A DNA stretch of 6,153 bases from Chloroflexota bacterium (GTDB lineage: Bacteria > Chloroflexota > FW602-bin22 > JACPRP01), in NCBI GenBank assembly GCA_016210495.1, contig JACQUC010000110.1, forward strand, positions 1 to 6,153, written 5' to 3'. The translations under genes and the position numbers were made by a program. The notes under the pieces are model-generated. The model was not told the origin of the DNA and searched no databases. It saw nothing but the letters and a program-made list of their open reading frames with translations. Within the stretch, counting starts at the first letter, position 1, and the number at the start of each line of letters is the position of its first letter. Shown here in pieces: positions 5,385 to 6,153 of the stretch.

Positions 5385-6153
5385 ATGCCAAGCGAAGCCA
5401 ACATCCAAGCCAACCGTCGTAACGCCCAATCATCCACCGGCCCCCAGACCCCCGAGGGCAAGGCCCGTTCCTCGCAGAACGCCCTCAAGCACGGCATCCG
5501 CGCCCAGGCCATCCTCGACATCCAGTTCGAGGTCCTCGATGAGGACCCCGCCGACTTCGCAGCCCTGCTCCAGGCCCTCGTCGACGACCTCCGGCCCGTC
5601 GGTCCCATCGAGGAGATGTGCGTCGAGACCATCGCCATCACCACCTGGCGCCAGCTCCGCCTCATCCGCGCCGAGACCGGCCACATCGCCGTCCGCCAGA
5701 AGAACATCATCATCGCCCACGACAACCCGGCGGGCCGCGCCCTCTACGCCCTCCCCAGCCTCGACACCCTCCTCAGCCTGACCCGCTACGAGACCCACCT
5801 CGATCGGCAGATCAACCGCGCCTTCTCCCAGCTCATAACCCTCCAGCGCGACCGCCAGCTCAAAGAGGACCGCCAAGCATCCGACGATCACGCCGAGACC
5901 GAGGCGATCCTCCGCACCATCATCCTGGAGCTAGCCCAACAGCCCACCAATGAGCAGTCCCACCTGCCAGCCGGCTTGCCGGCGACCCCGATGCATCGGG
6001 GCGCCGAAGGACACCCAAGCCAGCCATCAACCTCCCCGTTCTCTTCACCCCCGCAACCACCCTCTTCCGAACGAACCCAATCGCCTGCCAACCGGCCTGA
6101 CGCGGCGGCTTTAGCCCCGCGACCCGGTTCACCAACCCCCATCCCCCAACCCC
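5385..6153 (+). CDS. STGPxTPEGK-family hypothetical protein, 3' end beyond the window
   Basis: The ATG follows a strong AGGAGGT (5370-5376) with 8 bases between. The frame then stays open for 256 codons to the window edge, so the true end is not seen. Residues 9-38 (ANRRNAQSSTGPQTPEGK, then ARSSQNALKHGI) are the hallmark of a family I recall as multi-copy in Acidobacteria, Planctomycetes and Verrucomicrobia and which has no established function. Residues 45-185 look helical and charged. They include the second hallmark, RYETHLDRQINRAFSQLITL (134-153). A QQPTNEQ segment near 185-191 resembles the PNE motif where relatives tend to end. Beyond that is a proline/serine-rich tail (about 192-256) encoded over palindromes and dispersed repeat copy C. 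There is no signal peptide, membrane segment or catalytic motif. Codon usage is extremely C-ending. Family membership is confident from the motifs; function is unknown. Confidence 0.85.
   Translation, partial: MPSEANIQANRRNAQSSTGPQTPEGKARSSQNALKHGIRAQAILDIQFEVLDEDPADFAALLQALVDDLRPVGPIEEMCVETIAITTWRQLRLIRAETGHIAVRQKNIIIAHDNPAGRALYALPSLDTLLSLTRYETHLDRQINRAFSQLITLQRDRQLKEDRQASDDHAETEAILRTIILELAQQPTNEQSHLPAGLPATPMHRGAEGHPSQPSTSPFSSPPQPPSSERTQSPANRPDAAALAPRPGSPTPIPQP
5970..6001. repeat. Two adjacent palindromes inside the STGP-family gene
   Basis: GCCGGC-TT-GCCGGC (5970-5983) is followed two bases later by the self-complementary 16-mer CCCCGATGCATCGGGG (5986-6001). Both fall in the part of the gene that encodes the low-complexity tail (residues about 196-206). 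Such GC-rich palindromes are typical of intergenic elements, which suggests the reading frame has extended into repeat DNA. Confidence 0.65.
6075..6153 (+). repeat. Dispersed repeat, copy C, within the 3' part of the STGP-family gene
   Basis: Positions 6080-6105 on the minus strand match 3397-3422 on the plus strand at 23 of 26 bases (CCGCGTCAGGCCG...GGCAGGCGAT). The orientation is therefore that of copy B. The adjacent GCGGCTTTAGCCCCG (6105-6119) resembles GCGGAGGCTTTAGCGCCGTG at 3471-3490, next to copy A, although in the opposite relative order. The element seems to run to the window edge. It is translated in the current frame as NRPDAAALAPRPGSPTP. Confidence 0.55.

Noticed and set aside
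4919..5725. Minus-strand open frame of 268 codons
   Set aside because: It crosses repeat copy B and the short-period repeats (giving PRRHGDTEGR-like peptide) and lies antisense to the STGP-family gene, which has a strong ribosome binding site and family motifs.
5430..5891. Minus-strand open frame of 153 codons rich in Gly, Glu and Asp
   Set aside because: It is the antisense shadow of the C-ending codons of the STGP-family gene, with no start signal.
1..6153. CRISPR array, tRNA or rRNA genes, transposase gene
   Set aside because: No regularly spaced identical repeats, cloverleaf with a CCA-type end, conserved rRNA segments or transposase motifs were recognised on either strand.

Overview
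The window reads as GC-rich, environmental, free-living bacterial DNA. Codons in the main genes end mostly in C or G. The last gene belongs to a multi-copy family (a STGPxTPEGK...SSxNAxKHG N-terminus and a YETxLxR...RA segment) that I associate from memory with Acidobacteria, Planctomycetes and Verrucomicrobia. Several intergenic repeats fit the same groups. The phylum is an inference from these features; there is no rRNA or marker gene here.

Layout. (1) 1-449 has no credible gene but carries hairpins, including a perfect 21-bp palindrome at 180-225. (2) 450-3244, minus strand, is a wrecked type I restriction-modification locus in the order hsdM, hsdS, hsdR. The hsdM N-terminal domain is fused in frame to the second specificity half of hsdS (3244 down to 1961). 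After a 541-bp repeat-bearing spacer comes an hsdR remnant (1419 down to 450) that has lost its nuclease and most of its helicase. A second deletion shifts its frame. (3) 3245-3752 is intergenic, with a dispersed repeat and a good sigma70-type promoter. (4) 3753-4907, plus strand, is an orphan protein with about 12 membrane segments and a four-cysteine zinc-ribbon-like loop; I do not recognise it. (5) 4908-5384 is intergenic: a second, inverted copy of the repeat, degenerate short-period repeats, hairpins, and a possible promoter with a GAAC-N4-GTTC box. (6) 5385 to the right edge is the STGP-family gene, still open at the window end. Its proline-rich tail is partly made of palindromes and a third copy of the dispersed repeat.

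How it works together. The hsd genes cannot restrict or methylate as they stand: the methyltransferase SAM and catalytic motifs, the first target-recognition domain, and the nuclease and ATPase motifs are all missing. The ends of the polypeptides are well conserved, which suggests recent deletions, or a mis-assembly that should be excluded. The membrane gene has its own promoter, more A/T-rich codons, and inverted repeats on both sides, so it may have arrived independently. I see no positive evidence for a new working multi-gene system. The items most worth a second look are the core-deleted hsd locus, the repeat-flanked membrane gene, and the repeats read through as coding sequence.
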